Shown here one piece after another: positions 18,613 through 27,607 of a stretch of DNA of 64,000 nucleotides. Source of the DNA: Dryocola sp032000125 (GTDB lineage Bacteria > Pseudomonadota > Gammaproteobacteria > Enterobacterales > Enterobacteriaceae); the NCBI GenBank assembly GCA_032000125.1, contig DAMALH010000007.1:1-64000 (forward strand). Direction: 5' to 3'. The stretch's first letter is position 1. Each line of letters opens with the position of its first letter. The translations under genes and the position numbers were made by a program. The notes under the pieces are model-generated. The model had not been told where the DNA came from. It worked only from the letters and a program-made list of their open reading frames with translations, and did not search any database.

Positions 18613-19702
18613 TATTTATCTCCGGTTTTGTGGCAGCCATTCTGCGTTCATGTTCAATCAGCCATTTTTTACGCCACAGCCCGCCGCCATAGCCGGTAAG
18701 GCTGCCATCCTGGCCAATCACCCGATGGCATGGAATGACGATGGAAATCTGATTCGCGCCGTTTGCTCGTGCTACCGCACGGCACGCGCTGCTGTTGCCC
18801 ATGCTGCGAGCAATATCGGAATAGCTTTTGATTTCGCCGGGCGGAATATTTTGTAATTCATCCCAGACCTGCCGGGTAAACCCAGAGCCGAAACTGGCAA
18901 GGGGAGTGGAAAAGGCAACGCGTTCTCCTGAAAAATAGCGTGCCAGTTCATTTTCGATCCGGTCTGTAACCGTTTCCCTTCCCATAACGATGCCTGAGCG
19001 TGTGATTTTCTTAAGCCGCTCAATTTCCGCAGGCAGCGCCTTGCGATCAAGAAACTCCAGCAGCCAAAGGGCATGTTTATCCACAACGGCAATCATGGTG
19101 CCGATAGGCGTCTCGATCCAGGCGGCTTTTAGGCAGTTTTGCCGGGCGGTGTGGGCTGGCGCATTGCCCAGATATTTCATTATCGCGTGGCGAAAACCGC
19201 TGCCTGAATCGTAGCTTGCCGTCAGTTGCGCATCGATAACCCGAGCTCCCTGCGCGAGCGACTCTACGCTTCGGCCAATGCGCCTGAGACGGGCAATTTC
19301 CAGAAAAGTGATGCCGAAATGGCGGCGGAAAATACGCCGGATCGTAGAGGGATCGTATCCTGCCGCGCTGATTGCGCTTTCTGACCAGCGTTTATCCGGA
19401 TCGGCTTCCAGGACGGCCAGCAACGCTTCTATCGCTGGTTCACGAGTAAGGCCCGAGTGCATCGGGCGGCAGCGTTTACAGGGACGAAAACCGGCTTCCA
19501 GCGCACCTGCCAGAGAAGAATAAAAAATCGTATTTTCACGCTTAGGTTTTCTTGCCGTGCAGTTCAGTTTGCAAAATACCCCGGTACTTTTTACGCCGAC
19601 CCAGGCAAATCCCTCAAAGGCAGGATCTCTTGCGAGTAACGCTTCGTAGAGCACATCATCACTGGGAAGATCGAATAGCATGGCGCGGGTCTTCTGTTGC
19701 AT
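18593..19702 (-). CDS. ada: Ada-type methyl-DNA regulator and O6-methylguanine-DNA methyltransferase
   Basis: Adaptive-response protein: the N-domain takes a methyl group from phosphotriesters and then activates transcription, the C-domain repairs O6-methylguanine. Of 369 residues, the Zn-bound cysteines are C44, C48, C75 and C78 (TGVFCKLNC, FRPCKRC), followed by an AraC helix-turn-helix (about 90-190) and the AGT active site IVIPCHRVIG with C325. Length fits Ada (E. coli 354). The start may be the ATG at 19702 or that at 19681; neither has a strong ribosome site. alkB is not next to it; a PEPM-like gene is. Confidence 0.88.
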   Translation of the reverse strand: MQQKTRAMLFDLPSDDVLYEALLARDPAFEGFAWVGVKSTGVFCKLNCTARKPKRENTIFYSSLAGALEAGFRPCKRCRPMHSGLTREPAIEALLAVLEADPDKRWSESAISAAGYDPSTIRRIFRRHFGITFLEIARLRRIGRSVESLAQGARVIDAQLTASYDSGSGFRHAIMKYLGNAPAHTARQNCLKAAWIETPIGTMIAVVDKHALWLLEFLDRKALPAEIERLKKITRSGIVMGRETVTDRIENELARYFSGERVAFSTPLASFGSGFTRQVWDELQNIPPGEIKSYSDIARSMGNSSACRAVARANGANQISIVIPCHRVIGQDGSLTGYGGGLWRKKWLIEHERRMAATKPEINNEPGKI

Positions 19703-19903
19703 AGGTTTACAATGATGCTAAAACAAACGCCGGAGTGTGAGCGACTAAAATCGGGCAGGTATTTTTTTAAATCCTGGGCGGGCTAACCCTGCCTCAGAAA
19801 AATTAGTCGCGCTAAGGCACGTTTTTCACTTCATCTGCGAGAATTTTTTGCCAGGCTGGGACTGATTGCATAAATCTTTTGCCCACCTTTTGAGGAGTTC
19901 GTT

Positions 19904-20935
19904 ATGACGCAGTCGTCCCGGATTAACCGCCGCTTTGTGCTGGCGAAACGCCCGCAGGGCATGCCAACCAGTGAAGATATCGTGCTGCAAGAAGGGGACG
20001 TTTCGCAGCCGGCAAAGGGCCAGATGCTGTTACGCACGCTTTATCTTTCACTCGACCCGTATATGCGCGGCCGCATGGATGACGCCGAGTCGTACTCCGC
20101 TCCGCTGGAAATAGGCGATGTTATTGTCGGCGCAACCGTCTGCCGGGTGGAGAAATCTGAACATCCGGATTATCGGCAGGGCGAGCTGGTGCTGGCTTAT
20201 ACCGGCTGGCAGGATTATGCGCTCAGCGACGGCGAGGGGCTGCAAAAGCTGGACGCTAACATGAGTCACCCTTCTTATGCGCTTGGCCTGCTGGGTATGC
20301 CCGGCTTTACCGGCTATATGGGGCTGACCGATATCGGGAACCCGCAGAAAGGGGAAACCGTCGTCGTGGCGGCAGCCAGCGGGGCGGTGGGGTCGGTGGT
20401 GGGACAGGTAGCGAAGCTGCGCGGCGCCAGGATCGTTGGCATTGCGGGCGGCGCGGAGAAATGCCGCTATGTTACCGGGACGCTCGGGTTCGACGCCTGT
20501 ATCGATCATAAAGCCCCGGACTTTGCGGAACAGCTCAAACAGGCCTGCCCGCAGGGTATCGACGTTTATTTTGAAAATGTTGGCGGCGCGGTGTTTGATG
20601 CGGTGCTGCCTTTGCTGAACACCAAAGCACGCGTTCCGGTGTGCGGCTTGATCAGCCAGTACAACGGGCAGAACAGCGCTTTTAACGAAGACCGCTTGCC
20701 GCTGCTGATGGGAAAAATCCTCAAAAAACGCCTGCGCGTGCAGGGATTTATTATCTCGCAGGACTACGGCGATCGTTATCCGGAGTTCTTTAAGCAGATG
20801 AGCCAGTGGCTTAGTGAGGATAAAATCCAGTTCCGCGAAGATATTGTCGATGGCCTGGAAAACGCCGTTGAGGCGTTCCGCGGGCTGCTCGGCGGTAAAA
20901 ATTTCGGCAAACTAATTGTGAGAGTCGCTGAATAA
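19904..20935 (+). CDS. CurA-like NADPH-dependent medium-chain reductase
   Basis: A 343-residue zinc-free MDR protein of the prostaglandin/leukotriene B4 reductase type. LSLDPYMRGRM near the N-terminus, the NADPH loop AASGAVGSVVGQVAKL and GIDVYFENVGG are those of E. coli CurA (YncB), which reduces enones such as curcumin. Similarity is clear along the whole length, but a paralogue with another substrate is possible. GAGGAG lies 7 bases upstream of the ATG. It stands alone, convergent with ascG. Confidence 0.85.
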   Translation: MTQSSRINRRFVLAKRPQGMPTSEDIVLQEGDVSQPAKGQMLLRTLYLSLDPYMRGRMDDAESYSAPLEIGDVIVGATVCRVEKSEHPDYRQGELVLAYTGWQDYALSDGEGLQKLDANMSHPSYALGLLGMPGFTGYMGLTDIGNPQKGETVVVAAASGAVGSVVGQVAKLRGARIVGIAGGAEKCRYVTGTLGFDACIDHKAPDFAEQLKQACPQGIDVYFENVGGAVFDAVLPLLNTKARVPVCGLISQYNGQNSAFNEDRLPLLMGKILKKRLRVQGFIISQDYGDRYPEFFKQMSQWLSEDKIQFREDIVDGLENAVEAFRGLLGGKNFGKLIVRVAE

Positions 20936-20947
20936 CCGGCTTAATAA

Positions 20948-20976
20948 CGATGGGCTTTTAGATAAAAGGCCCATCG
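20948..20976. terminator. Hairpin shared by the convergent curA-like and ascG genes
   Basis: CGATGGGC...GCCCATCG arms with TTTT/AAAA extensions span the ascG stop codon. It can fold in both transcripts; the following T tract is weak on the plus side. Confidence 0.55.
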
Positions 20977-21971
20977 CCTATGGAATGGCGCACCAGCAAA
21001 TCCGATGTGAAAATATTCTCTTTTGATAAATAACCGCCGTCTAACATGGAAATTAAACGGTTAATTACCTCGCCCATCATCTCGCTTACCGGATCTTTTA
21101 CGCTCGAAAGGGAGGGGGTCAGATAAGGTGCGGTAGGGATATTATCAAAGCCAATAACCGACACGGCTTCGGGCGTCTTAATACCGGACTGGTTTAATTT
21201 CTTCATCGCGCCTATGGCCATATCGTCGTTGCTGGCAACGATGGCGCTGTAGCTTACCTGGTTATTAATCAGCGACTCCACGGCAGAAAAGCCGCTGGCC
21301 GGCGTCCATTTACCCTGCACGATAAGGTTCTCCTGTAGGGTAATGCCGGCCATGCGCAGCGCCTCTTTATAGCCCGAAAGGCGCTCAATCGCTGTCGGCG
21401 AGTCCATCGAGCCGGTAATAAAAGCGATTTCCCGATGGCCGCGTTGAATAAGGTGCTGGGTGGCGTTAAAACTGGCGCCTTTGTGATCGCAGCAAATGCA
21501 GTGGCTGTGGTGTTTTCTGAGTTTTCTATTCACCACCATAATCGGCTGCTTATGCTGTTCGATAATATCGTCCATTTCATCGGGCGTTAAAAAACGCGGA
21601 TAGATAATTATCGCATCGCATTGTAAATCCAGAAGAAAATCTATAGCTTCCCGTTCTTCCCTGGCGCTGTGTTTGCCGTCCATCAGAATAAGCTGGCGGC
21701 CGTTGGCTTCTAATTTTTTTGCCGCCTGCGAGAGAATTTCGCTGAAGTAGTTGCCGTTATAAAGCGTGTTGGTAACGACCAGGCCAATGCACTGGGAGGT
21801 ATTGCTTGCCAGGTTCCTTGCCAACAGGTTTGGACGGTAGCCGGTCTCTTCAATAGCTTGATAAACCTGATTTTTCGTCGCCTCGCTAACGTATCCTTTA
21901 CCGGATAACACCCTTGATACGGTGGCTTTTGACACGCCTGCTTTCCTTGCCACTTCCAGCATTGTCGACAT
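20958..21971 (-). CDS. ascG: LacI-family repressor AscG
   Basis: Represses the asc (arbutin, salicin, cellobiose) operon. The 337 residues start at the ATG 21971 (MSTMLEVARKAGVSKATVS), 8 bases after AGGA and in register with E. coli AscG; an in-frame ATG at 22004 lacks a ribosome site. The LacI helix-turn-helix and hinge (GYRPNLLARNL) are followed by a periplasmic-binding-like domain with TNTLYNGNYFSEIL and ASNDDMAIGAMKKL. It is divergent from ascFB with a candidate operator between them. Confidence 0.93.
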   Translation of the reverse strand: MSTMLEVARKAGVSKATVSRVLSGKGYVSEATKNQVYQAIEETGYRPNLLARNLASNTSQCIGLVVTNTLYNGNYFSEILSQAAKKLEANGRQLILMDGKHSAREEREAIDFLLDLQCDAIIIYPRFLTPDEMDDIIEQHKQPIMVVNRKLRKHHSHCICCDHKGASFNATQHLIQRGHREIAFITGSMDSPTAIERLSGYKEALRMAGITLQENLIVQGKWTPASGFSAVESLINNQVSYSAIVASNDDMAIGAMKKLNQSGIKTPEAVSVIGFDNIPTAPYLTPSLSSVKDPVSEMMGEVINRLISMLDGGYLSKENIFTSDLLVRHSIGDGPFI

Positions 21972-22129
21972 AGAGAATTCCTGCTTCCTCAAAATTTTCT
22001 TCATTTTACACGCAGGCTTTCACGCGGCAACAGCGCAGTTATTGCCCCGCTTATGGCGATCGGCGTCACAAAAAATTAAGAAGAATTTTTTTTTAGTTGA
22101 TCTGGTTATTCAATATTAACACTCTTGTG

Positions 22130-22143
22130 TGGAACCGGTTACC
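22130..22143. promoter_or_regulatory. Candidate AscG (GalR/LacI-type) operator
   Basis: TGGAACCGGTTACC is a near-symmetric GalR/LacI-family site centred on CCGG, as known for AscG and CytR/PurR relatives. It lies 22 bases before the ascF start, where bound repressor would block transcription. Confidence 0.65.
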
Positions 22144-22164
22144 TACCCTTGAGAACTGTTAATT

Positions 22165-23613
22165 ATGTCTAAAAATTATACGGCAGTATCACGATCGATA
22201 GTTGATGCCCTTGGCGGAGGCAGTAACGTTGCGGCCGTCACGCACTGCATGACGCGTTTACGCTTTGTTTTACATGATGATTCCATCGTGGACGTTGCAA
22301 AACTGAAGGCCATCAGCGGCGTGCTGGGCGTGGTCAGAAACGAAAACCAGTGCCAGGTGATTATTGGTAACACGGTTTCACAGGCTTACGCTGAGGTACT
22401 AAAGCTGCTGCCGGAAAGTGCGGCGGCTAAAAAGCCCGCCCCGGAAAAAGGCAAGATTACGTTAAAGCGTATCGGCGCAGGCATTCTGGACGCGCTGATC
22501 GGCACCATGTCGCCGCTGATCCCGGCGATCATCGGCGGCTCAATGGTCAAGCTGCTCGCCATGATTCTGGATATGACCGGCGTCTTTGAAAAGGGCTCCT
22601 CCACGCTGACCATCCTTAACCTGATTGGCGACGGCGCTTTCTTCTTCCTGCCGGTGATGGTGGCGGCTTCTGCGGCTATTAAATTCAAAACTAACATGTC
22701 GCTGGCTATCGCCATTGCCGGGGTGCTGGTCCACCCGAGCTTTGTTGATTTGATGGCTAAAGCCGCGCAGGGGCAGCCCGTTGAATTTATGGGGATTTCC
22801 GTTACGGCGGTGAAATACACCTATACGGTAATCCCCGCGCTGTGCATGACCTGGCTGCTGTCATACATAGAGCGCTGGGTTGATAAAATCACGCCTGCGG
22901 TGACGAAAAACTTCCTCAAGCCTATGCTAATCGTGCTGATTTCCGCCCCGATCGCCATCATCCTCATCGGCCCGCTGGGGATCTGGATCGGCAGCGGGAT
23001 CTCCGCGCTGGTTTATACCGTGCACAGCTATCTGGGCTGGCTGTCCGTGGCGATCATGGGCGGGCTGTGGCCGCTGCTGGTCATGACCGGCATGCACCGC
23101 GTCTTCACCCCGACTATCATTCAGACCATCGCCGAAACCGGCAAAGAAGGCATGGTGATGCCGTCAGAAATTGGCGCTAACCTTTCCCTTGGCGGTTCAT
23201 CTCTTGCGGTGGCATGGAAAACTAAAAACCCGGAACTGCGTCAGACCGCGCTGGCCGCGGCGGCGTCGGCTATCGTTGCCGGGATTTCAGAACCCGCGCT
23301 TTACGGCGTGGCCGTGCGGCTAAAACGCCCGCTGGTTGCGGCCTTGATAAGCGGCTTTGTCTGCGGCGGCGTGGCGGGCGTAGCCGGGCTTGCGAGCCAT
23401 TCCATGGCCTCGCCGGGGCTGTTCACCAGCGTGCAGTTCTTTGATCCTTCCAACCCGATGTCCATCGCCTGGGTATTTGGCGTGATGGTGCTTGCCGTCG
23501 TGCTTTCCTTCATCCTCACGCTGGTGCTGGGGTTTGAAGATATTCCGGTGGAAGAGCTGGACAAAGAACGGACGCCCGTTACTGATGTGCAACAGAACGT
23601 ACAAGTTAATTAA
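22165..23613 (+). CDS. ascF: PTS beta-glucoside transporter EIIBC, AscF
   Basis: Imports and phosphorylates arbutin, salicin and cellobiose. The 482 residues comprise an N-terminal EIIB domain with the phosphorylated cysteine in THCMTRLRF (C29) and a large EIIC membrane domain (GTMSPLIPAIIGGSMVKLL, GISEPALYGV). There is no EIIA domain, so the protein depends on a separate EIIA-Glc-type partner, as does E. coli AscF. First gene of ascFB. Confidence 0.93.
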   Translation: MSKNYTAVSRSIVDALGGGSNVAAVTHCMTRLRFVLHDDSIVDVAKLKAISGVLGVVRNENQCQVIIGNTVSQAYAEVLKLLPESAAAKKPAPEKGKITLKRIGAGILDALIGTMSPLIPAIIGGSMVKLLAMILDMTGVFEKGSSTLTILNLIGDGAFFFLPVMVAASAAIKFKTNMSLAIAIAGVLVHPSFVDLMAKAAQGQPVEFMGISVTAVKYTYTVIPALCMTWLLSYIERWVDKITPAVTKNFLKPMLIVLISAPIAIILIGPLGIWIGSGISALVYTVHSYLGWLSVAIMGGLWPLLVMTGMHRVFTPTIIQTIAETGKEGMVMPSEIGANLSLGGSSLAVAWKTKNPELRQTALAAAASAIVAGISEPALYGVAVRLKRPLVAALISGFVCGGVAGVAGLASHSMASPGLFTSVQFFDPSNPMSIAWVFGVMVLAVVLSFILTLVLGFEDIPVEELDKERTPVTDVQQNVQVN

Positions 23614-23626
23614 AAAGAGGTATTTC

Positions 23627-25057
23627 ATGGCCGAATCAATTTTCCCCGCGGACTTTTTATGGGGCGGGGCGCTTGCGGCAAACCAGGCGGAAGGGGCTTA
23701 TCTGGAAGGCGGTAAAGGCCTGACGACGGTAGATATGATACCTCACGGCAAGGACCGACTGGCGGTAAAGCTGGGCCAGGAAAAGCGCTTTGCTCTGCGT
23801 GACGATGAATTTTATCCCAGCCACCAGGCTATCGATTTTTACCATCGCTATAAAGACGATATCGCCCTGATGGCGGAAATGGGTTTTACCGTATTCCGTA
23901 CTTCTATTGCCTGGAGCCGCATTTTCCCCAACGGCGACGAGCAGCAGCCGAACGCGGAAGGCATTGCCTTTTATCGCGATCTGTTCAGCGAATGTAAAAA
24001 ACACGGCATTGAACCGCTGGTCACGCTGTGCCACTTCGACGTGCCGATGCATCTGGTGCGCGAATACGGCTCATGGCGCAACCGCAAAATGGTTGAGTTT
24101 TTCACCCATTACGCCCGCACCTGTTTCGAAGCCTTTAACGGGCTGGTGAAATACTGGCTGACGTTCAATGAAATCAACATTCTGCTGCACAGCCCGTTCT
24201 CCGGCGCGGGTCTGGTCTTTGAGAAGGACGATAATCAGGAGCAGGTGAAGTATCAGGCCGCGCACCACGAACTGGTGGCAAGCGCGCTGGCTACCAAAAT
24301 CGCCCATGAAATCAATCCTGAAAACCAGGTTGGCTGCATGCTGGCGGGCGGGAATTTCTATCCGTGGTCATGCAAGCCGGAAGACGTGTGGGCCGCGCTG
24401 GAAAAGGATCGCGAAAACCTGTTCTTTATCGACGTACAGGCGCGCGGCAACTATCCGTCCTATACCCGACGTTTGTTCAAAGAGAAGGGTATTACCGTTG
24501 AGATGCAGCCGGATGATGCGGAAATCCTGAAAAACACCGTCGATTTTGTCTCCTTCAGCTATTACGCCTCGCGCTGTGCGTCAGCGGAAATGAACGAGCA
24601 GAACAGCAGCGCGGCGAACATCGTCAAGTCCCTTAAAAACCCGCATATTCAGGCGAGCGAGTGGGGCTGGGGCATCGATCCGCTGGGGCTGCGCATCACC
24701 ATGAACATGATGTACGACCGCTACCAGAAGCCGCTGTTCCTCGTCGAAAATGGCCTGGGCGCGAAAGATGAAATAAACGAGCGGGGCGAAATCGAAGACG
24801 ATTACCGCATCAGCTACCTGCGTGAACATATCAAAGCGATGGGCGAAGCAATAGAAGACGGTATTCCGGTTATCGGCTACACCTCCTGGGGCTGCATCGA
24901 TCTTGTTTCCGCCTCAACCGGCGAGATGAGCAAACGCTACGGCTTTATCTATGTCGACCGCGACGACCAGGGCAACGGCACGCTGGCGCGCACCCGTAAG
25001 AAATCGTTTTACTGGTACAAGAAAGTTATTGCCAGCAACGGGGTGGATTTGGAGTAA
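23627..25057 (+). CDS. ascB: 6-phospho-beta-glucosidase AscB
   Basis: Glycoside hydrolase family 1 enzyme that splits the phosphorylated beta-glucosides delivered by AscF. It has 476 residues (E. coli 474): FPADFLWGGALAANQAEGA at the start, catalytic acid in LTFNEIN, nucleophile in LVENGLGAKDE. AAGAGG lies 7 bases before the ATG at 23627; a longer in-frame start at 23492 would overlap ascF. It ends just before a strong hairpin. Confidence 0.94.
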   Translation: MAESIFPADFLWGGALAANQAEGAYLEGGKGLTTVDMIPHGKDRLAVKLGQEKRFALRDDEFYPSHQAIDFYHRYKDDIALMAEMGFTVFRTSIAWSRIFPNGDEQQPNAEGIAFYRDLFSECKKHGIEPLVTLCHFDVPMHLVREYGSWRNRKMVEFFTHYARTCFEAFNGLVKYWLTFNEINILLHSPFSGAGLVFEKDDNQEQVKYQAAHHELVASALATKIAHEINPENQVGCMLAGGNFYPWSCKPEDVWAALEKDRENLFFIDVQARGNYPSYTRRLFKEKGITVEMQPDDAEILKNTVDFVSFSYYASRCASAEMNEQNSSAANIVKSLKNPHIQASEWGWGIDPLGLRITMNMMYDRYQKPLFLVENGLGAKDEINERGEIEDDYRISYLREHIKAMGEAIEDGIPVIGYTSWGCIDLVSASTGEMSKRYGFIYVDRDDQGNGTLARTRKKSFYWYKKVIASNGVDLE

Positions 25058-25062
25058 CAGGG

Positions 25063-25106
25063 CGGCGTTTGCCCGGTATCCTCCCATAGGGGCCAGGCAA
25101 ACGCCG
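25063..25106 (+). terminator. Terminator of the asc operon
   Basis: CGGCGTTTGCC and GGCAAACGCCG form a perfect 11-bp stem with a 22-base loop, followed by TATTATT, right after ascB and before the convergent SDR gene. Confidence 0.75.
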
Positions 25107-25120
25107 TATTATTAATGTTA

Positions 25121-25876
25121 TCAGGCCTGGTAGCCGCCGCTTATGTCCAGCACGGCGCCGGTGATATAGCCGGCATCCGGGCCGACAAGGAAGGCGACGG
25201 TAGCCGCGACTTCTTCAAGCGTGGAGATACGTGCGATAGACAGGGTGTCGGCCAGGCCCGGAGGAAGCACTTCACCGGCGGTGGCGGCCATATCGGTAGG
25301 CATAATGCCGGGCTGCACCACGTTGACGGTGATATTGCGCGGCCCCAGATCGCGTGAAGCTCCTTTCGCATAGCCCACCAGCGCTGCTTTAGTTGCTGAG
25401 TACTCCGTAACCATAGGGATCGCCACGCGTCCGCCCAGCCCCGAACCAATAAACAAAATGCGCCCGCCGTCGGTAATTTTCTGTGCCGCAGCACGCGTCA
25501 GCGCGACGACGCCCAACACATTGACCCGCCACTGGCGATCAAGCTCAGCAAAATCCGCAGCGGGATCGTCAATGCGGTGGCCCTGTACGGCGATGGCGGC
25601 GTTGTTGACCAGGATATCCAGTTTGCCGAAATGGCTGATAACGGTCTCGACCAGAGAGTGTGCAGCAAGCGGATCGCCCTGATCGTTTTGTATCGCCAGC
25701 GCCCGCACGCCTTTTTGCTGCAGCGTTTCCACCACGGCGGCGGCCTTTTGTTCTGATGCGACATAGCTGAATGCCACATCTGCGCCCAGCTCCGCCAGCT
25801 TAACGGCGATTGCCGTCCCCAGACCGCGCGATCCGCCCGTTACCAGGGCGACTTTTCCTGCCAGCAATTTGCTCAT
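25121..25876 (-). CDS. SDR-family oxidoreductase (BdcA-like)
   Basis: Classical short-chain dehydrogenase/reductase, 251 residues. It has the NAD(P) loop TGGSRGLG (about 14-21), the structural NNAA and the catalytic YSATK. The ATG at 25876 follows AGGAGAAGG. Together with the divergent TetR gene it resembles the E. coli bdcA/bdcR pair, whose SDR binds cyclic di-GMP, but the similarity is family-level and the substrate is unknown. Confidence 0.85.
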   Translation of the reverse strand: MSKLLAGKVALVTGGSRGLGTAIAVKLAELGADVAFSYVASEQKAAAVVETLQQKGVRALAIQNDQGDPLAAHSLVETVISHFGKLDILVNNAAIAVQGHRIDDPAADFAELDRQWRVNVLGVVALTRAAAQKITDGGRILFIGSGLGGRVAIPMVTEYSATKAALVGYAKGASRDLGPRNITVNVVQPGIMPTDMAATAGEVLPPGLADTLSIARISTLEEVAATVAFLVGPDAGYITGAVLDISGGYQA

Positions 25877-25934
25877 AAAACCTTCTCCTGCTCGTTGAGG
25901 GATAGTTCGTGGGTTTGTCAGTGGTGCACATAAG

Positions 25935-25963
25935 ATAACGATTATTACAGTAATGATCGTTAT
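25935..25963. promoter_or_regulatory. 29-bp near-perfect palindrome, operator of the SDR/TetR pair
   Basis: Arms ATAACGATTATTAC and GTAATGATCGTTAT are complementary except for one position pair (plus the centre). It lies midway between the divergent SDR and TetR starts, the normal place and size for a TetR-family operator that controls both genes. Confidence 0.75.
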
Positions 25964-26020
25964 TGAAATTGACAAGGGCTTTTTTTACCCATTTAATTAC
26001 CGTCGTTACCAAAGGGGGAA

Positions 26021-26644
26021 ATGATGGGACGCCATCGTGAATTCAATATCGACGACGCGCTGGATGCGGCGGTAAAAGTGTTCTGGGAAAAGGGCTATGA
26101 AGGGACGTCCTATGACGATCTTACCCGCGCTACGGGCGTAAAACGACCAGGGCTGTATGCGACCTTCGGCAATAAAGAGGCGTTATTTCAGAAGGTGATT
26201 GCGCGTTACACGCAGCGATACCTGCAGCATATGACCGACGCGCTCGCTGAACCCACGTCCAGAAAAATGGCCGAGCACGTCTTGTATGGCACGGTCAGGA
26301 TGGCGACATCCGACCCGTTGCATCGCGGCTGCCTGGGCATCAACGGCGCACTTGCCTGTTCGGCGGACGCCGAGCCGATAAGGGAGCTGCTTGTCGGTTG
26401 CCGCGCGCGCGGGGAAGCGACGTTACGCCAGCGGCTGGAGCAATATAAAGAAGCGGGAGATTTGCCGTCGTTCACGGATTGTGCGGCGCTGGCCGCGTAC
26501 CTGGTTACGGTGAATTACGGCATTTCGGTGCAGGCAAAAGCGGGTGTTTCGCAGCCGCAGCTGCTGGCCGTGGTGGAACAGGCGCTGGCAGGCTGGCCGG
26601 CTGCGCCGAATGAGAAAGAGCCTACGGCAGACAGGCTGCCGTAG
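26021..26644 (+). CDS. TetR-family repressor
   Basis: A 207-residue one-component regulator with an N-terminal TetR helix-turn-helix (about 10-50: VFWEKGYEGTSYDDL, GVKRPGLYATFGNKEALF) and a C-terminal ligand domain with the GCLGINGALACS stretch shared by YjgJ/BdcR-like repressors of small oxidoreductases. Start at the first of two adjacent ATGs, after a GGGGGA site. Divergent from the SDR gene; likely autoregulatory through the palindrome between them. Confidence 0.85.
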   Translation: MMGRHREFNIDDALDAAVKVFWEKGYEGTSYDDLTRATGVKRPGLYATFGNKEALFQKVIARYTQRYLQHMTDALAEPTSRKMAEHVLYGTVRMATSDPLHRGCLGINGALACSADAEPIRELLVGCRARGEATLRQRLEQYKEAGDLPSFTDCAALAAYLVTVNYGISVQAKAGVSQPQLLAVVEQALAGWPAAPNEKEPTADRLP

Positions 26645-26645
26645 G
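26621..26645. terminator. Hairpin overlapping the TetR stop, between convergent genes
   Basis: CCTACGGCAG and CTGCCGTAGG form a perfect 10-bp stem with a 5-base loop. On the minus strand it is followed by the pyrimidine tract CTCTTTCTC, suiting termination of the aldo/keto reductase gene. Confidence 0.6.
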
Positions 26646-26652
26646 GGTTCAG

Positions 26653-27519
26653 TTATTCCACGATCTTATTAAGCGTCTCAAGCTCCTCCTGCGGCAGCGT
26701 AAGTTCAGCCGCCGCCAGGTTCTGGTGCAGGTGCGGAACGGAAGAGGTGCCGGGGATCAGCAGTATATTCGGCGAACGATGCAGCAGCCACGCCAGCGCC
26801 ACCTGCATAGGCGTGGCTTTCAGCCGGTCTGCTACCGTCTGCAGCGCCGACGACTGTAATGGTGAAAAGCCGCCGAGCGGGAAAAACGGCACATACGCTA
26901 TGTTCTGCCGGGCCAGGTTATCAATTAAGGCATCGTCGTTCCGGTGAGCGATGTTGTACATATTCTGTACGCAGACGATGGCGGCAATTTTTTGCGCTTC
27001 GGCAATCTGGGTGGCCGTGACGTTACTCAGCCCAATATGCCGTATCAGCCCCTGCTGCTGTAGCTCTGCAAGCGTAGCGATCTGCTCTTCTATCGACCCC
27101 TCCGCCGGCTCACCTACGGAGAACATAATGCGCAAATTGACGACATCCAGCACGTCCAGCTTCAGGTTACGCAGATTATCATGCACCGCCTGCGTCAGTT
27201 CCTGCGCGGAAAAGGCGGGCAGCCAGGAGGCGTCGTCACCGCGCCTGGCGCCTACTTTGGTGACGATGGTGAGATCGTCCCGGTAAGGGTGTAGCGCTTC
27301 ATGAATAAGCCGGTTGGTAATGTGCGGACCGTAAAAGTCGCTGGTATCAATGTGGTTAACTCCCGCATCCACCGCTTCGCGCAGCACCGCCAGCGCCGCA
27401 TGCCTGTCTTTTGGCGGGCCAAATACGCCGGGGCCCGCAAGCTGCATGGCGCCATAGCCCAGGCGTTTTACCGTGCGCGAACCTAATGCGAAGGTGCCAC
27501 TTTTGTCGATAGCTGCCAT
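26653..27519 (-). CDS. Aldo/keto reductase, YdbC-like
   Basis: NADPH-dependent (beta/alpha)8 reductase of 288 residues, close to E. coli YdbC, a pyridoxal reductase. It shows LGYGAMQLAGPGVFGPP, the catalytic tetrad in NHIDTSDFYGPH and VTKVGARRG, and the cofactor loop LIPGTSSV. Start at the ATG 27519, 5 bases after GAGG; an in-frame ATG at 27534 has no ribosome site. Divergent from the next TetR gene, which probably controls it. Confidence 0.86.
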   Translation of the reverse strand: MAAIDKSGTFALGSRTVKRLGYGAMQLAGPGVFGPPKDRHAALAVLREAVDAGVNHIDTSDFYGPHITNRLIHEALHPYRDDLTIVTKVGARRGDDASWLPAFSAQELTQAVHDNLRNLKLDVLDVVNLRIMFSVGEPAEGSIEEQIATLAELQQQGLIRHIGLSNVTATQIAEAQKIAAIVCVQNMYNIAHRNDDALIDNLARQNIAYVPFFPLGGFSPLQSSALQTVADRLKATPMQVALAWLLHRSPNILLIPGTSSVPHLHQNLAAAELTLPQEELETLNKIVE

Positions 27520-27607
27520 TCCTGCCTCACTCATTGATTTACGGTTTGCTAAGAAGTACAAGTATATGAAGCATCCTTCAGCTTTAGAATTCGCATTCGG
27601 GCACGCC

